This document shows positions 50,725 through 58,814 of a DNA stretch of 64,000 bases, piece after piece. Origin of the DNA: Pseudoxanthomonas sp. F37 (GTDB taxonomy: Bacteria; Pseudomonadota; Gammaproteobacteria; Xanthomonadales; Xanthomonadaceae); the NCBI RefSeq assembly GCF_022965755.1, contig NZ_CP095187.1, forward strand, positions 2,666,001 through 2,730,000. Reading direction: 5' to 3'. Under the pieces are notes generated by a model. That model ran no database searches, had not been told where the DNA came from, and was given only the letters and a program-made list of their open reading frames with translations. The number at the start of each line of letters is the position of its first letter. Position 1 is the first letter of the stretch. Position numbers and translations under genes: made by a program.

Positions 50725-51507
50725 GTGACGACCGACGACCTGCCGACAGGCCTGCCAGCCGCCACCCACCGCATCCCGCGGGGGGTTACCCGTATCCTCC
50801 TCAGCCTGTCGCTCTGCGTCGCCGCTTCCACGGTCGCCGCCCAGAGCGCGCCAGTGCCGGCCGATGCCACCGTTGCCGCGGCCGCCAGTGCCGATGTGGT
50901 CGAAGCGCCTGCCGCGACACCTGCCAAGTCGGTGACCGCCAGCGTCAAGGAAAAGGCCGCCGAGGCCGCCACCGCCACCCTGTCCGCCCTGCTTCCGCGC
51001 CTGGCCGCCAGCGATACGCTGCCGCTGGTCGACCGTTCGGCGATGGTGGCCGGCGACATCAGCAAGCTGCTGGCCGCCTATGACCTGAGCAAGGAAGGCG
51101 TGGTGGCTCAGGAACAGCAGGGCGGCAAGGTCCAGGCCGTGCTGCAGCGTGCGCTGGCCCTGATGGGTACGCCCTACCGCTGGGGCGGCACCTCCCCCGA
51201 CAGCGGTTTCGACTGCAGCGGACTGGTCGGTTACGTGTTCCGCACCGCACTGGGCATCGAACTGCCGCGCGTGTCCCGCGACATGGCCAGCAAGGCCGAC
51301 GCCGAACTGGTCGCGGCACGCGAAGAACTGCGCCAGGGCGACCTGGTGTTCTTCGGACTGAAGGGCCGCGTGAACCATGTCGGTATCTACGTGGGCGAAG
51401 GGCGTTTCCTGCATTCGCCCAGCCGCGGCAAGGACGTGCGCGTGGACAGCCTGCTGACCGGCTACTGGGCCAACCGCTATCTCAGTGGCCGTCGCGTGGC
51501 GATGTAA
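50725..51507 (+). CDS. NlpC/P60 family exported peptidase
   Basis: A 260-residue protein with an N-terminal signal (I-L-L-S-L-S-L-C-V-A-A-S-T-V-A-A-Q, cleavage near residue 40), an Ala-rich helical stretch (about 45-130) and a C-terminal NlpC/P60 domain: Cys164 in G-F-D-C-S-G-L-V-G-Y, His218 in N-H-V-G-I-Y-V-G-E-G and His230 in F-L-H-S-P-S. Peptidoglycan endopeptidase by family. The start is GTG at 50725; no ATG lies in the signal region. A hairpin terminator follows 27 bases after the stop. Confidence 0.92.
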   Translation: MTTDDLPTGLPAATHRIPRGVTRILLSLSLCVAASTVAAQSAPVPADATVAAAASADVVEAPAATPAKSVTASVKEKAAEAATATLSALLPRLAASDTLPLVDRSAMVAGDISKLLAAYDLSKEGVVAQEQQGGKVQAVLQRALALMGTPYRWGGTSPDSGFDCSGLVGYVFRTALGIELPRVSRDMASKADAELVAAREELRQGDLVFFGLKGRVNHVGIYVGEGRFLHSPSRGKDVRVDSLLTGYWANRYLSGRRVAM

Positions 51508-51534
51508 GCCCCGCACGTTTTCCGCGACACGATG

Positions 51535-51558
51535 AAGGCCGCCATGCGCGGCCTTTTT
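51535..51558 (+). terminator. Rho-independent terminator after the second NlpC/P60 gene
   Basis: Stem AAGGCCGC (51535-51542), loop CATGC, GCGGCCTT (51548-51555), and a run of five T (51554-51558). Confidence 0.88.
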
Positions 51559-51676
51559 CATTCTGCCGCCACGGTGCAGCGCAGCTTGCGCCACAGGCCG
51601 CCCTGCCGCCATCCTCGGCCGGCGCGCCGACACCGCGCGCCCGCTGTCTTTTCGCGCCGAAAGGGAGTCGCACGCG

Positions 51677-52546
51677 ATGCAGGCTTCACTGCTGACCAAC
51701 CTGCTGTTGCCGTTGGCCCTGGGCATCATCATGCTGGGGCTGGGGCTGGGACTGACGCTGGAGGATTTCCGCCGCGTCGCGCGCTATCCGCGCGCGGTGC
51801 TGATCGGACTGGCCCTGCAGACGCTGGTGCTGCCCTGGGCCGCGTTCGGGCTGGCACTGGGCTTCGGCCTGCCAGCCGAACTCGCCGTCGGCCTGATGCT
51901 GCTGGCCGCTTCGCCCGGCGGCGCGACCGCCAACATCTACAGCCACCTCGCGCGCGGCGACGTGGCGCTGAACATCACCCTGACCGCGATCAACAGCCTG
52001 CTCTGCCTGCTGACGCTGCCGGTGATCCTCAACCTGTCGCTGGAGTACTTCCTGGGCGCCGGCCAGTACGTGCCGCCGCCGACGAAGAAGGTGGTCGAAG
52101 TGGCCGCCATCATCCTGCTGCCCGTCGCCATCGGCATGGTCATCCGCGCCCGCGCCGCCGGGTTCGCGGCGCGCACCGAAAAGCCCATCCGCCTGCTGTC
52201 GGTGCTGGTGCTGGCGTTGCTGGTGGCCGCAGCGGTAGCGCAGGAGTGGAAGACCCTGACCGCCTACTTCGCCCTTGTCGGCCTGGCCTGCCTGCTGTTC
52301 AACCTGGCCAGCATGGGCGCCGGCTACGCCGCGCCGCTGGCGCTGCGCCTGCCGAAGAAGCAGGCCATCGCCATCGCCATGGAGATCGGCATCCACAACG
52401 GCACGCTGGCCATCTTCATCGCGCTCAACGTGCTGGAGGACGCGACCATCTCAGTACCGGCGGCGGTCTACAGCCTGCTGATGTTCGTCACCGCGGCGGT
52501 GTTCGCCTGGTGGGTGTCGCGCGGCGGGCGCGAGGCCAACGGCTAA
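51677..52546 (+). CDS. Bile acid:sodium symporter (BASS) family transporter
   Basis: A 289-residue membrane protein with about nine or ten helices. Family features: the N-terminal L-P-L-A-L-G-I-I-M-L-G-L-G-L-G-L-T-L-E-D-F, L-M-L-L-A-A-S-P-G-G-A-T-A-N-I-Y-S-H-L-A-R-G-D-V-A-L and A-M-E-I-G-I-H-N-G-T-L-A. The S-P-G-G-x-x-S/A-N and E-x-G-x-x-N motifs are the sodium sites of BASS/ASBT proteins. In bacteria these import organic anions such as pantoate or keto acids; substrate unknown here. Its last four bases overlap the convergent GNAT gene. Confidence 0.92.
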   Translation: MQASLLTNLLLPLALGIIMLGLGLGLTLEDFRRVARYPRAVLIGLALQTLVLPWAAFGLALGFGLPAELAVGLMLLAASPGGATANIYSHLARGDVALNITLTAINSLLCLLTLPVILNLSLEYFLGAGQYVPPPTKKVVEVAAIILLPVAIGMVIRARAAGFAARTEKPIRLLSVLVLALLVAAAVAQEWKTLTAYFALVGLACLLFNLASMGAGYAAPLALRLPKKQAIAIAMEIGIHNGTLAIFIALNVLEDATISVPAAVYSLLMFVTAAVFAWWVSRGGREANG

Positions 52547-52980
52547 CTGCCCGAGTCGGAACCGCGCGCCACATAGGCCATGCTGATGGACGCGGGCGCC
52601 GTGTCGGCGAAGCCGAACTGCGCATAGAGGTGCCGGGCCTCTCCGTCGGCGACCAGCATGATGTACGCCGACGGCGGCGCGTTCGCGCGCAACCATGCAT
52701 CCAGCGCTGCCATGATGCGTTTGCCCAGTCCCTGCCCCTGATGGTCGCGTTGCACGGCGATGTCCACGACGACGAACACGGTGCCGCCATCGCCGACCAC
52801 CCGCCCCATGCCGATCACCTCACCGGCCTTCAGCAGGCTGACGCCGTACAGCGTGTTCGCAAGCCCCCGCTCGGCGGCTTCTTGCGACTTCGGCGACAAG
52901 CCGGTCTCGGCGCGGAGCCGCCGATAGGTGGGCGCATCGGGGAACGACCCGATCAGTTCGATCGCCCCGGCATCACTCAT
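52543..52980 (-). CDS. GNAT family N-acetyltransferase
   Basis: A 145-residue acetyltransferase: V-V-D-I-A-V-Q-R-D-H-Q-G-Q-G-L-G-K-R-I-M is the acetyl-CoA-binding motif A (R/Q-x-x-G-x-G/A), and the C-terminus ends L-Y-A-Q-F-G-F-A-D-T. Substrate unknown. Its stop overlaps the convergent BASS gene and its ATG overlaps the symporter stop upstream (ATGA), so it is coupled to the dicarboxylate symporter gene. Confidence 0.93.
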   Translation of the reverse strand: MSDAGAIELIGSFPDAPTYRRLRAETGLSPKSQEAAERGLANTLYGVSLLKAGEVIGMGRVVGDGGTVFVVVDIAVQRDHQGQGLGKRIMAALDAWLRANAPPSAYIMLVADGEARHLYAQFGFADTAPASISMAYVARGSDSGS

Positions 52981-54254
52981 GACGTTGGCGCGGCGTCATC
53001 CGCCAGACCCACGTTGGTAGACCCCGAGTCGTAGGTCTCCCTGTCCAGCAGTCCGGTCTCCTTCGCCACCAGCACCGGCACCAGCATCTGGCCGGTCACG
53101 TTGGTCATGGTGCGCATCATGTCCAGGACCCGGTCGATCGCCACCAGCAGGCCGATGCCTTCCAGCGGCAGGTTGGCGGCGCTCAGTACCAGGGTGACCA
53201 TCACCGTGGCCGTGCCCGGCACGCCAGCCGTGCCGAAGCTGCCCAGCACCGAGGCCAGCAGGATGACGAAGTACTGGTTCACCGACAGGTCCAGCCCGAA
53301 GTACTGGGCCACGAAGATCGACGTCAGCGCCGGATAGATCGCGCCGCAGCCGTCCATCTTGATGCTGGCGCCCAATGGCACGGCGAACGCCGCGTAGTCC
53401 TTGTCCACGCCCAGGTTGTGGGTGACGCTGCGCAGCGCGGCCGGCATCGAGGCGAAGCTGGACGAACTGACGAACGCGACCTGCATGCCCGGTGCGGCGC
53501 CGCGGAAGAACTTCCACGGATTGAGCCCGTGCGCCAGCAGCAGGCTGCCGTACACCACGATGATGTGCAGCGCGCAGGCCAGGTAGAGCGCGCCGATGTA
53601 GCTGCCCAGCGGCAGCAGCTTCTCGAATCCATAGGTGCCGACCAGGCTGCCGATCAGACCGAACGTGCCGATCGGCGTCATCTCCAGCACGAAGCGGGTG
53701 ACCTGCACCATGGTGTCGCTGGCCTCGCCGGCCAGCTTGCGCAGGCCGGCGCTGCGCTCGCCCAGCTTGACCAGCGCAAAACCGAGCAGGCCGGCGAAGA
53801 AGATCACCTGCAGGATCTTGCCCTCGGTGAGCGCCTTGAACGGATTGGCCGGCACGATGTCCAGCAGCACCTGCACCGGCGTGGGCACCTCGCGCACCTG
53901 GTAATCCGGCGCCATCATCAAGCCGGTCAGGCCCTTGCCCGGCTGCAAGACCCAGCCCACGGACAGGCCCACGCAGACCGCCAGCGCCGCCGTCACGGCA
54001 AACCACAGGAACGTGCGCCCTCCCAGCGCCGCCACCGACTTCTGCCCATGCAGGCTGGACACGGCATTGATCACCGCGAAGAACACCAGCGGCACCGCGA
54101 TCATCTTGATCAGCGTGACATAGAGGTCGCCCAGCGGCTTTAGCCACACGCCAGCGGCCGGCCCCATCAGCCAGCCCGCCAGTGCGCCCAGCACGAAGCC
54201 GGCGACGACGCGCTGCCAGAACGGGATCCTCAACCAGGCCGAGACCAGCTTCAT
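52977..54254 (-). CDS. Dicarboxylate/amino acid:cation symporter (DAACS family)
   Basis: A 425-residue GltP/DctA-type symporter: eight membrane helices with two re-entrant loops. Motifs: F-V-S-S-S-S-F-A-S-M-P-A (serine-rich re-entrant loop), F-A-V-P-L-G-A-S-I-K-M-D-G-C-G-A-I-Y (N-M-D-G variant) and G-T-A-G-V-P-G. It imports C4-dicarboxylates or glutamate/aspartate with protons or sodium. The SIKMDGCG in place of the usual S-I-N-M-D-G-T is a notable substitution near the substrate and sodium sites. Coupled to the GNAT gene; divergent from the phosphatase. Confidence 0.93.
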   Translation of the reverse strand: MKLVSAWLRIPFWQRVVAGFVLGALAGWLMGPAAGVWLKPLGDLYVTLIKMIAVPLVFFAVINAVSSLHGQKSVAALGGRTFLWFAVTAALAVCVGLSVGWVLQPGKGLTGLMMAPDYQVREVPTPVQVLLDIVPANPFKALTEGKILQVIFFAGLLGFALVKLGERSAGLRKLAGEASDTMVQVTRFVLEMTPIGTFGLIGSLVGTYGFEKLLPLGSYIGALYLACALHIIVVYGSLLLAHGLNPWKFFRGAAPGMQVAFVSSSSFASMPAALRSVTHNLGVDKDYAAFAVPLGASIKMDGCGAIYPALTSIFVAQYFGLDLSVNQYFVILLASVLGSFGTAGVPGTATVMVTLVLSAANLPLEGIGLLVAIDRVLDMMRTMTNVTGQMLVPVLVAKETGLLDRETYDSGSTNVGLADDAAPTS

Positions 54255-54392
54255 CCGGACGACTCACCAAGTGGACGCGACACCTTAGCCCAAGGTCTGC
54301 CACCCCGCGACCCTGCGCACGGAATGCCGGGTGTCATGAACAGGACACTGCACGGACGGCATAATGGCGCGTCCGTCCCCTTCCGGTTCACC

Positions 54393-56087
54393 ATGCTCCC
54401 GCGTTCTTTCGTATCGCCGCTCGCCGGCATGACCCTGCTCACCGCCCTGGCCGGCTGCGCCAGCACCGCGCCCTCCTCCTCTCCGGCAACGCACGTCGAC
54501 GTTCCAGCGGTCGCGCATCCCCAAGGCGAAAGTCCGCAGTGGTGGTACCGGAGCGGTGCGGCGAAGGCCGCCGCGAACGGGGCCATGCAGGGCAAGGCGA
54601 AGAACGTCATCGTCTTCCTCGGCGACGGCATGAGCCTGACCACGGTGGCCGCCGCGCGCATCTTCGAAGGCCAGCGCAAGGGCATGCCGGGCGAGGAGAA
54701 CCTGCTGAGCTGGGAGCGCTTCCCGCACACCGCCTTCAGCAAGACCTACAACACCGATTCGCAGACGCCGGACTCGGCCGGCACCATGACGGCCATCGCC
54801 ACGGGCGTGAAGTCGCACATGGGCGCCATCGGCGTGTCGGCCGGCCGCAAGGGCGAATGCACGCCCGACGGCAGCAAGGACCTGCTCAGCTGGCTCACGC
54901 TGGCCGACAGCGCCGGCCTGGCCACGGGCATCGTCACCACCGCACGCATCACCCATGCCACGCCCGCCGCGACCTACGCCCACGTATCGCACCGCGACTG
55001 GGAGAACGACACCGACCTGCCGCCTGAAGCCACCGAGGCCGGCTGCAAGGACATCGCGCAGCAGTTGCTGGCCGCCGCGCGTTTCGGCCGCGGCCCCACC
55101 GTCGCGCTGGGCGGCGGACGGGGCGAGTTCCTGCCGGTCGACGCGCGCGATCCGGAAGAGGACGACAAGGTCGGCCAGCGCCTGGACGGGCGCAACCTGG
55201 TCGCCGAATGGCAACAGGCGCACCCGCAGGGCGCTTACGTCACCAACACGCAGCAGCTGAAGGCCGCGGCCGATGCGCCGCAACTGCTGGGCCTGTTCGA
55301 GTACGACCACATGCAGTTCGAACACGACCGCCGCAAGGACGACCGCGGGGAACCCTCGCTGGCCGAACTGACCCGTGCCGCGATCCGCACCCTGTCGCGC
55401 AATGGCGACGGCTTCGTGCTGCTGGTCGAAGGCGCGCGCATCGACCACGCCAACCACTACGGCAATGCGTATCGCGCGCTCGACGAGACCGTCGCGATGT
55501 CGGACGCGGTGCGGGCCGCCGTGGAAGCGACCTCGCGCGACGATACGCTGATCGTCGTGACGGCGGACCACTCGCATACGCTGAACTTCGTCGGCTACCC
55601 GGTACGCGGCAACCCCATCCTCGGCAAGGTGCGCGGCCAGGGCGGCGAAGACGACACGCCCGGCGACCTCGCGCGCGACCAGACCGGCCTGACCTTCACC
55701 ACGCTGACGTACGCCAACGGCCCCGGCTACACCGGCGCCAGCAACCGGCAGCCCGCAGGCCCCAAGACCTTCCTGCATGCGCCCAGCAGCGTTGAGCCGG
55801 CCGAAGGCCGTCCGGACCTGAGCCACGTCGACACCGAGCATCCCGATTACCTGCAGGAGGCCCTGGTGCCGTTGAAGTCCGAGTCGCACGGCGGCGAAGA
55901 CGTGGGCATCTGGGCGACCGGCCCTGGCAGCGACGCCTTCCGCGGCACGCTGGAGCAGAACACCATCTACCACGTCATCGTGCAGGCCGCACCGAAACTG
56001 CGCGCACGCCTGTGCGCCGCAGGCACCTGCGACGCGAACGGCGTACCGGTGGAGCTGCCGAAGATCGGGGATTTCGAACAGAAGTGA
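54393..56087 (+). CDS. Alkaline phosphatase lipoprotein
   Basis: A 564-residue PhoA-superfamily enzyme. Lipobox A-L-A-G-C gives Cys22 as the anchor. Catalytic features: I-V-F-L-G-D-G-M with metal Asp78, the nucleophile Ser128 in T-P-D-S-A-G-T-M-T-A, I-T-H-A-T-P-A-A-T-Y-A-H, V-E-G-A-R-I-D-H-A-N-H and V-V-T-A-D-H-S-H. It hydrolyses phosphate monoesters in the periplasm. No Pho box can be confirmed by eye in the 138-base region it shares with the divergent symporter. An upstream ATG at 54324 is rejected because the signal peptide begins at 54393. Confidence 0.94.
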   Translation: MLPRSFVSPLAGMTLLTALAGCASTAPSSSPATHVDVPAVAHPQGESPQWWYRSGAAKAAANGAMQGKAKNVIVFLGDGMSLTTVAAARIFEGQRKGMPGEENLLSWERFPHTAFSKTYNTDSQTPDSAGTMTAIATGVKSHMGAIGVSAGRKGECTPDGSKDLLSWLTLADSAGLATGIVTTARITHATPAATYAHVSHRDWENDTDLPPEATEAGCKDIAQQLLAAARFGRGPTVALGGGRGEFLPVDARDPEEDDKVGQRLDGRNLVAEWQQAHPQGAYVTNTQQLKAAADAPQLLGLFEYDHMQFEHDRRKDDRGEPSLAELTRAAIRTLSRNGDGFVLLVEGARIDHANHYGNAYRALDETVAMSDAVRAAVEATSRDDTLIVVTADHSHTLNFVGYPVRGNPILGKVRGQGGEDDTPGDLARDQTGLTFTTLTYANGPGYTGASNRQPAGPKTFLHAPSSVEPAEGRPDLSHVDTEHPDYLQEALVPLKSESHGGEDVGIWATGPGSDAFRGTLEQNTIYHVIVQAAPKLRARLCAAGTCDANGVPVELPKIGDFEQK

Positions 56088-56110
56088 CCCCCAGGATCAT
56101 CCTGCTTCCG

Positions 56111-56183
56111 TAGGAGCGCCCCATGGGCGCGATGCTCTTCGGGCGAACAACCACAAACTCACCGCGCGCATGGGGCGCCCCTA
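56111..56183. repeat. Inverted TAGGAGCGCCCC repeat between convergent genes
   Basis: TAGGAGCGCCCCATGGGCGC (from 56111) and its imperfect inverse CGCGCATGGGGCGCCCCTA (to 56183), separated by about 33 bases. The first arm is itself a palindrome around CCATGG. Located between the convergent phosphatase and ABC exporter genes, where it could terminate both. Confidence 0.7.
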
Positions 56184-56187
56184 TGAG

Positions 56188-58500
56188 TCACGCCGGTACG
56201 GCAACCGGCTCCGTTGCTGGCTGCTGCGGCCTGATCTCCCGGACTATGCGCCCCTGCTCCATCACCAGCACGCGGTCGGCACTGGCGATGGTTTCGGGAC
56301 GATGGGCGATGATCACCTTGGTCAGGCTCAGGGCCTTGACCGCATCGTTGACCAACCGCTCCTTCATCACGTCCAGATGGCTGGTGGCCTCGTCCAGAAA
56401 CAGCAGCTTGGGATTGCGATAAAGCGCCCGGGCCAGGATCACCCGCTGCTTCTGTCCGCCCGACAGCGAACTGCCCATGTCGCCAATCAGGCTGTGGTAG
56501 CCCATCGGCATGAAGGCGATCTCGTCGTGGACCGCCGCCAGTCGCGCCGCATGTTCGATGCGGGCCTGGTCCATCTCCGGATCGAAGAAGCTGATGTTGT
56601 CGGCCACGCTGCCGGCGAACAATTGGTCGTCCTGCATGACGGCGCCCACGAGGGTGCGGACATTGCGCGGCCCGATCCTGTGCAGGTCGTGCCCGCCCAC
56701 CCGGATGACGCCTTCCGTGGGCGGCAGCAGACCGAGCAGCAGCTTGACCAGCGTGGTCTTGCCACAGCCCGAGGCGCCGATGATCGCCACCGAGTCCCCG
56801 GCCTCGATGGTGAAATTGCAGTCTTTCAGCACCCACGGCTCGCCGTCGCCATAGCGGAACGAGAGGTTCTCCACCTCGATCCGTGTACTGGCCGGCGGTA
56901 ACGACTCGGGTTGAGCGGCCTGCTCTTCCGGCGGCGTCAGCACGATATCGGCCAGGCGTTCGCCATGCAGGCGCAGCATGCGGAACTCGACCCACCGATC
57001 GATCAGGGCCGCCATGCGACCGGCGAACTGGTCCTTGTAGGCCAGATAGGCGATCAGCATGCCGACCGAGAACACGCTCTGCAGCGCCAGCGTGGCGCCG
57101 ATCCAGATCACCGCAATGCGCTCGATGCCAAACACCAGCTGGCTTGCACTATTGAAGCCCAATCCCATGCGCGCCAGCCTGACCTCCTGGTCGACGGTAT
57201 CGTGCATCAGATTATCGTAGGTGCTACGGCGCTGCGACTCCTCGCCCGCCACTTTCAGGCTCTGCATGCCGCGCAGCGACTCCAGCAGGTGGGTCTGCTG
57301 CTTGGCGCCGGCGACCAGTTGCTGCTCGGTGCGGTCGCGGACGGGCCGATACGCGATGGCCCGGATGCCCAGATACAGGATGACGGCCAGCAACGTCACC
57401 AGCGCCAGCTTCCAGCTGTAGAACAGCATCAGCCCCAGGGTGACCACCGCCATCAGGCCATCGATGAGGGCCTCGACGAAGCTGGTGGTCAGCGTGCGCT
57501 GAATGGCCTGCACCGACGACATGCGCGAGGTGATATCGCCTAGATGGCGCTTCTCGAAGTAATCCAGTGGAAGCTTCAGAAGGTGGGCGAACACGTTGCC
57601 CATCCACTGCAGGCCCAACCGCGACGACAGGTAGACCACGGACCAGCCGCGCAGCAGGCTGATGCCGATCTGCAGGACCAGCGCCAGTCCGAAGCCGAGC
57701 CCGAGCACCGTCAGCAGGTCGCGATCCGCAGAGACCAGCACCTGGTCCACCACCCACTGCATGTAGAACGGCGCCAGCACCACGAAAACCTGAAGCGCCG
57801 CGGACAGCAGCAGGATCTGCGCCAGTGCGCGCCACAGGCCTCGCACCGGGCCCGTGAGCTGGCGCGCCCTCACGGTTGGCACCGCCTTTTGCGGCTTGAA
57901 CTCGGCGGTAGGCGTCAGCTCCAGCGCCACGCCGGTGAAGTGATCGGAGACTTCGGCGAACGAGAGCATTCGTTCGCCCACCGCAGGGTCGAGGATGGTG
58001 ACTTTCGACGTGCCTACCTTCGCCAATACAACGAAGTGGTTGAGATCCCAGTGCAGGATGCAGGGCAGTTTGAGCTTGCCCAGATCTTCCATGTCCAGCC
58101 GCAGCGGACGGGTGGAGAAACCGAGTTGTTGGGCGATATGGATCAGCTGGTTGAGCTTGGCGCCCTTGAGAGACATGGAAAAACGACGACGAAGCTCAGG
58201 AAGCTCGACCCCCGCTCCCCAAGCACTCGCCACCATAGCTAAACAGCTGAGGCCGCATTCGGCGGCCTCAGATGGGCCGAGGCACACTCGGCGATTCCTT
58301 GGCTGCCCTGCTTGCACCGCTTGCCGGGTTTGGCCACTTGCGGTGTCACCACCCCGGTCACCGGCGCTTTGACCATCCGCGCACCGCGGGCCGTTGTCTG
58401 CGCCCGCTCCTGTTCCAGTTGTGCCGGCGAGATGCATGCCGTCCAGCCAGCTGCCGCGCTTGGCTTCCAGAATTTCCGGGCGGAACCGCGGTTGCGTCAT
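56188..58500 (-). CDS. C39-peptidase ABC exporter (bacteriocin type) fused to membrane-fusion-protein remnants
   Basis: From residue 77 this is a complete peptidase-domain ABC transporter. The C39 domain has catalytic Cys82 (S-E-A-A-E-C-G-L-S-C-L-A-M-V-A), His155 (H-W-D-L-N-H-F-V-V-L) and Asp171. About six membrane helices follow, and an ATPase with G-A-S-G-C-G-K-T-T, L-S-G-G-Q-K-Q-R and L-L-F-L-D-E-A-T-S. Such proteins cut double-glycine leaders and export bacteriocins or microcins. The first 75 residues do not belong to it: they begin like an HlyD-type partner (MTQPRFRPEILEAKRGSW) and end in R-Q-A-V-Q-A-G-Q-P. ATG at 58500 keeps one open frame; GTG at 58287 with AAGGA upstream is an alternative start excluding the remnant. 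Confidence 0.85.
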   Translation of the reverse strand: MTQPRFRPEILEAKRGSWLDGMHLAGTTGTGAGADNGPRCADGQSAGDRGGDTASGQTRQAVQAGQPRNRRVCLGPSEAAECGLSCLAMVASAWGAGVELPELRRRFSMSLKGAKLNQLIHIAQQLGFSTRPLRLDMEDLGKLKLPCILHWDLNHFVVLAKVGTSKVTILDPAVGERMLSFAEVSDHFTGVALELTPTAEFKPQKAVPTVRARQLTGPVRGLWRALAQILLLSAALQVFVVLAPFYMQWVVDQVLVSADRDLLTVLGLGFGLALVLQIGISLLRGWSVVYLSSRLGLQWMGNVFAHLLKLPLDYFEKRHLGDITSRMSSVQAIQRTLTTSFVEALIDGLMAVVTLGLMLFYSWKLALVTLLAVILYLGIRAIAYRPVRDRTEQQLVAGAKQQTHLLESLRGMQSLKVAGEESQRRSTYDNLMHDTVDQEVRLARMGLGFNSASQLVFGIERIAVIWIGATLALQSVFSVGMLIAYLAYKDQFAGRMAALIDRWVEFRMLRLHGERLADIVLTPPEEQAAQPESLPPASTRIEVENLSFRYGDGEPWVLKDCNFTIEAGDSVAIIGASGCGKTTLVKLLLGLLPPTEGVIRVGGHDLHRIGPRNVRTLVGAVMQDDQLFAGSVADNISFFDPEMDQARIEHAARLAAVHDEIAFMPMGYHSLIGDMGSSLSGGQKQRVILARALYRNPKLLFLDEATSHLDVMKERLVNDAVKALSLTKVIIAHRPETIASADRVLVMEQGRIVREIRPQQPATEPVAVPA
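58300..58500 (-). pseudogene. Remnant of an HlyD-type membrane fusion protein gene
   Basis: Three pieces in transcript order. First, the N-terminus MTQPRFRPEILEAKRGSWLD in the exporter's frame. Second, from about 58423, QLEQERAQTTARGARMVKAP then VTGVVTPQVAKPG in another frame; this is the end of the coiled coil and start of the lipoyl/barrel domain. Third, QAVQAGQP back in the first frame. A complete partner is usually around 400 residues, so roughly 200 residues are lost between pieces one and two, a frameshift separates two and three, and the C-terminus is gone. Assignment rests on my recall of the family pattern. Confidence 0.72.
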
Positions 58501-58592
58501 TGCGATAGGGCGTCCTTGAGTGCGACAGGCATCGACTTCTTCTGGAGCCAGGGCGCATGGGCAATACGCCTTGCGCCCGCCTTCAACGCCAT
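58497..58592 (-). CDS. 31-codon open frame coupled to the fusion-protein remnant
   Basis: Encodes a basic 31-residue peptide (MALKAGARRIAHAPWLQKKS, then M-P-V-A-L-K-D-A-L-S-Q). Its TGA overlaps the ATG at 58500 as ATGA, which is how genes in a real export operon are often linked. No strong ribosome-binding site, so it may be the tail of a larger decayed gene. No double-glycine leader or known bacteriocin pattern. Function unknown. Confidence 0.3.
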   Translation of the reverse strand: MALKAGARRIAHAPWLQKKSMPVALKDALSQ

Positions 58593-58814
58593 CCTGTCGC
58601 AGCCATGCCGCCGCGAGCAACACGCGCCTCAGCGTCGCGCGTCAGTCCTGCTGACAGTCACATTTAGTCGGCCTTTTCGTATCAGTCGCTTGCACGCACA
58701 CGTCAGCCAGACTGTACAAGTGAGCGTCAATATCGCTGACGCGGAAATGTTAATTGCGTCCCGCAATCAGGCAGGCTAGCGTGGAGACCCACGGCGAAAC
58801 GAGTAACGCGACAC
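58593..58814. promoter_or_regulatory. Divergent regulatory region with two GTCA/TGAC inverted repeats
   Basis: Between the exporter side and the XRE gene. GTCAG-N5-CTGAC lies at 58641-58655 and GCGTCA-N7-TGACGC at 58724-58742; a half-site CGTCAG is near 58701. The region is richer in A/T than its surroundings (AAATGTTAATTGCG at about 58745). These are plausible operators for the XRE protein at 58815. Confidence 0.45.

Noticed and set aside
58501..58623. Double-glycine, Cys-containing peptide (V-E-G-G-R-K-A-Y-C-P-C) as a bacteriocin precursor
   Set aside because: It is only the upstream part of the exporter frame, too short for a leader, without a hydrophobic leader pattern or ribosome-binding site.
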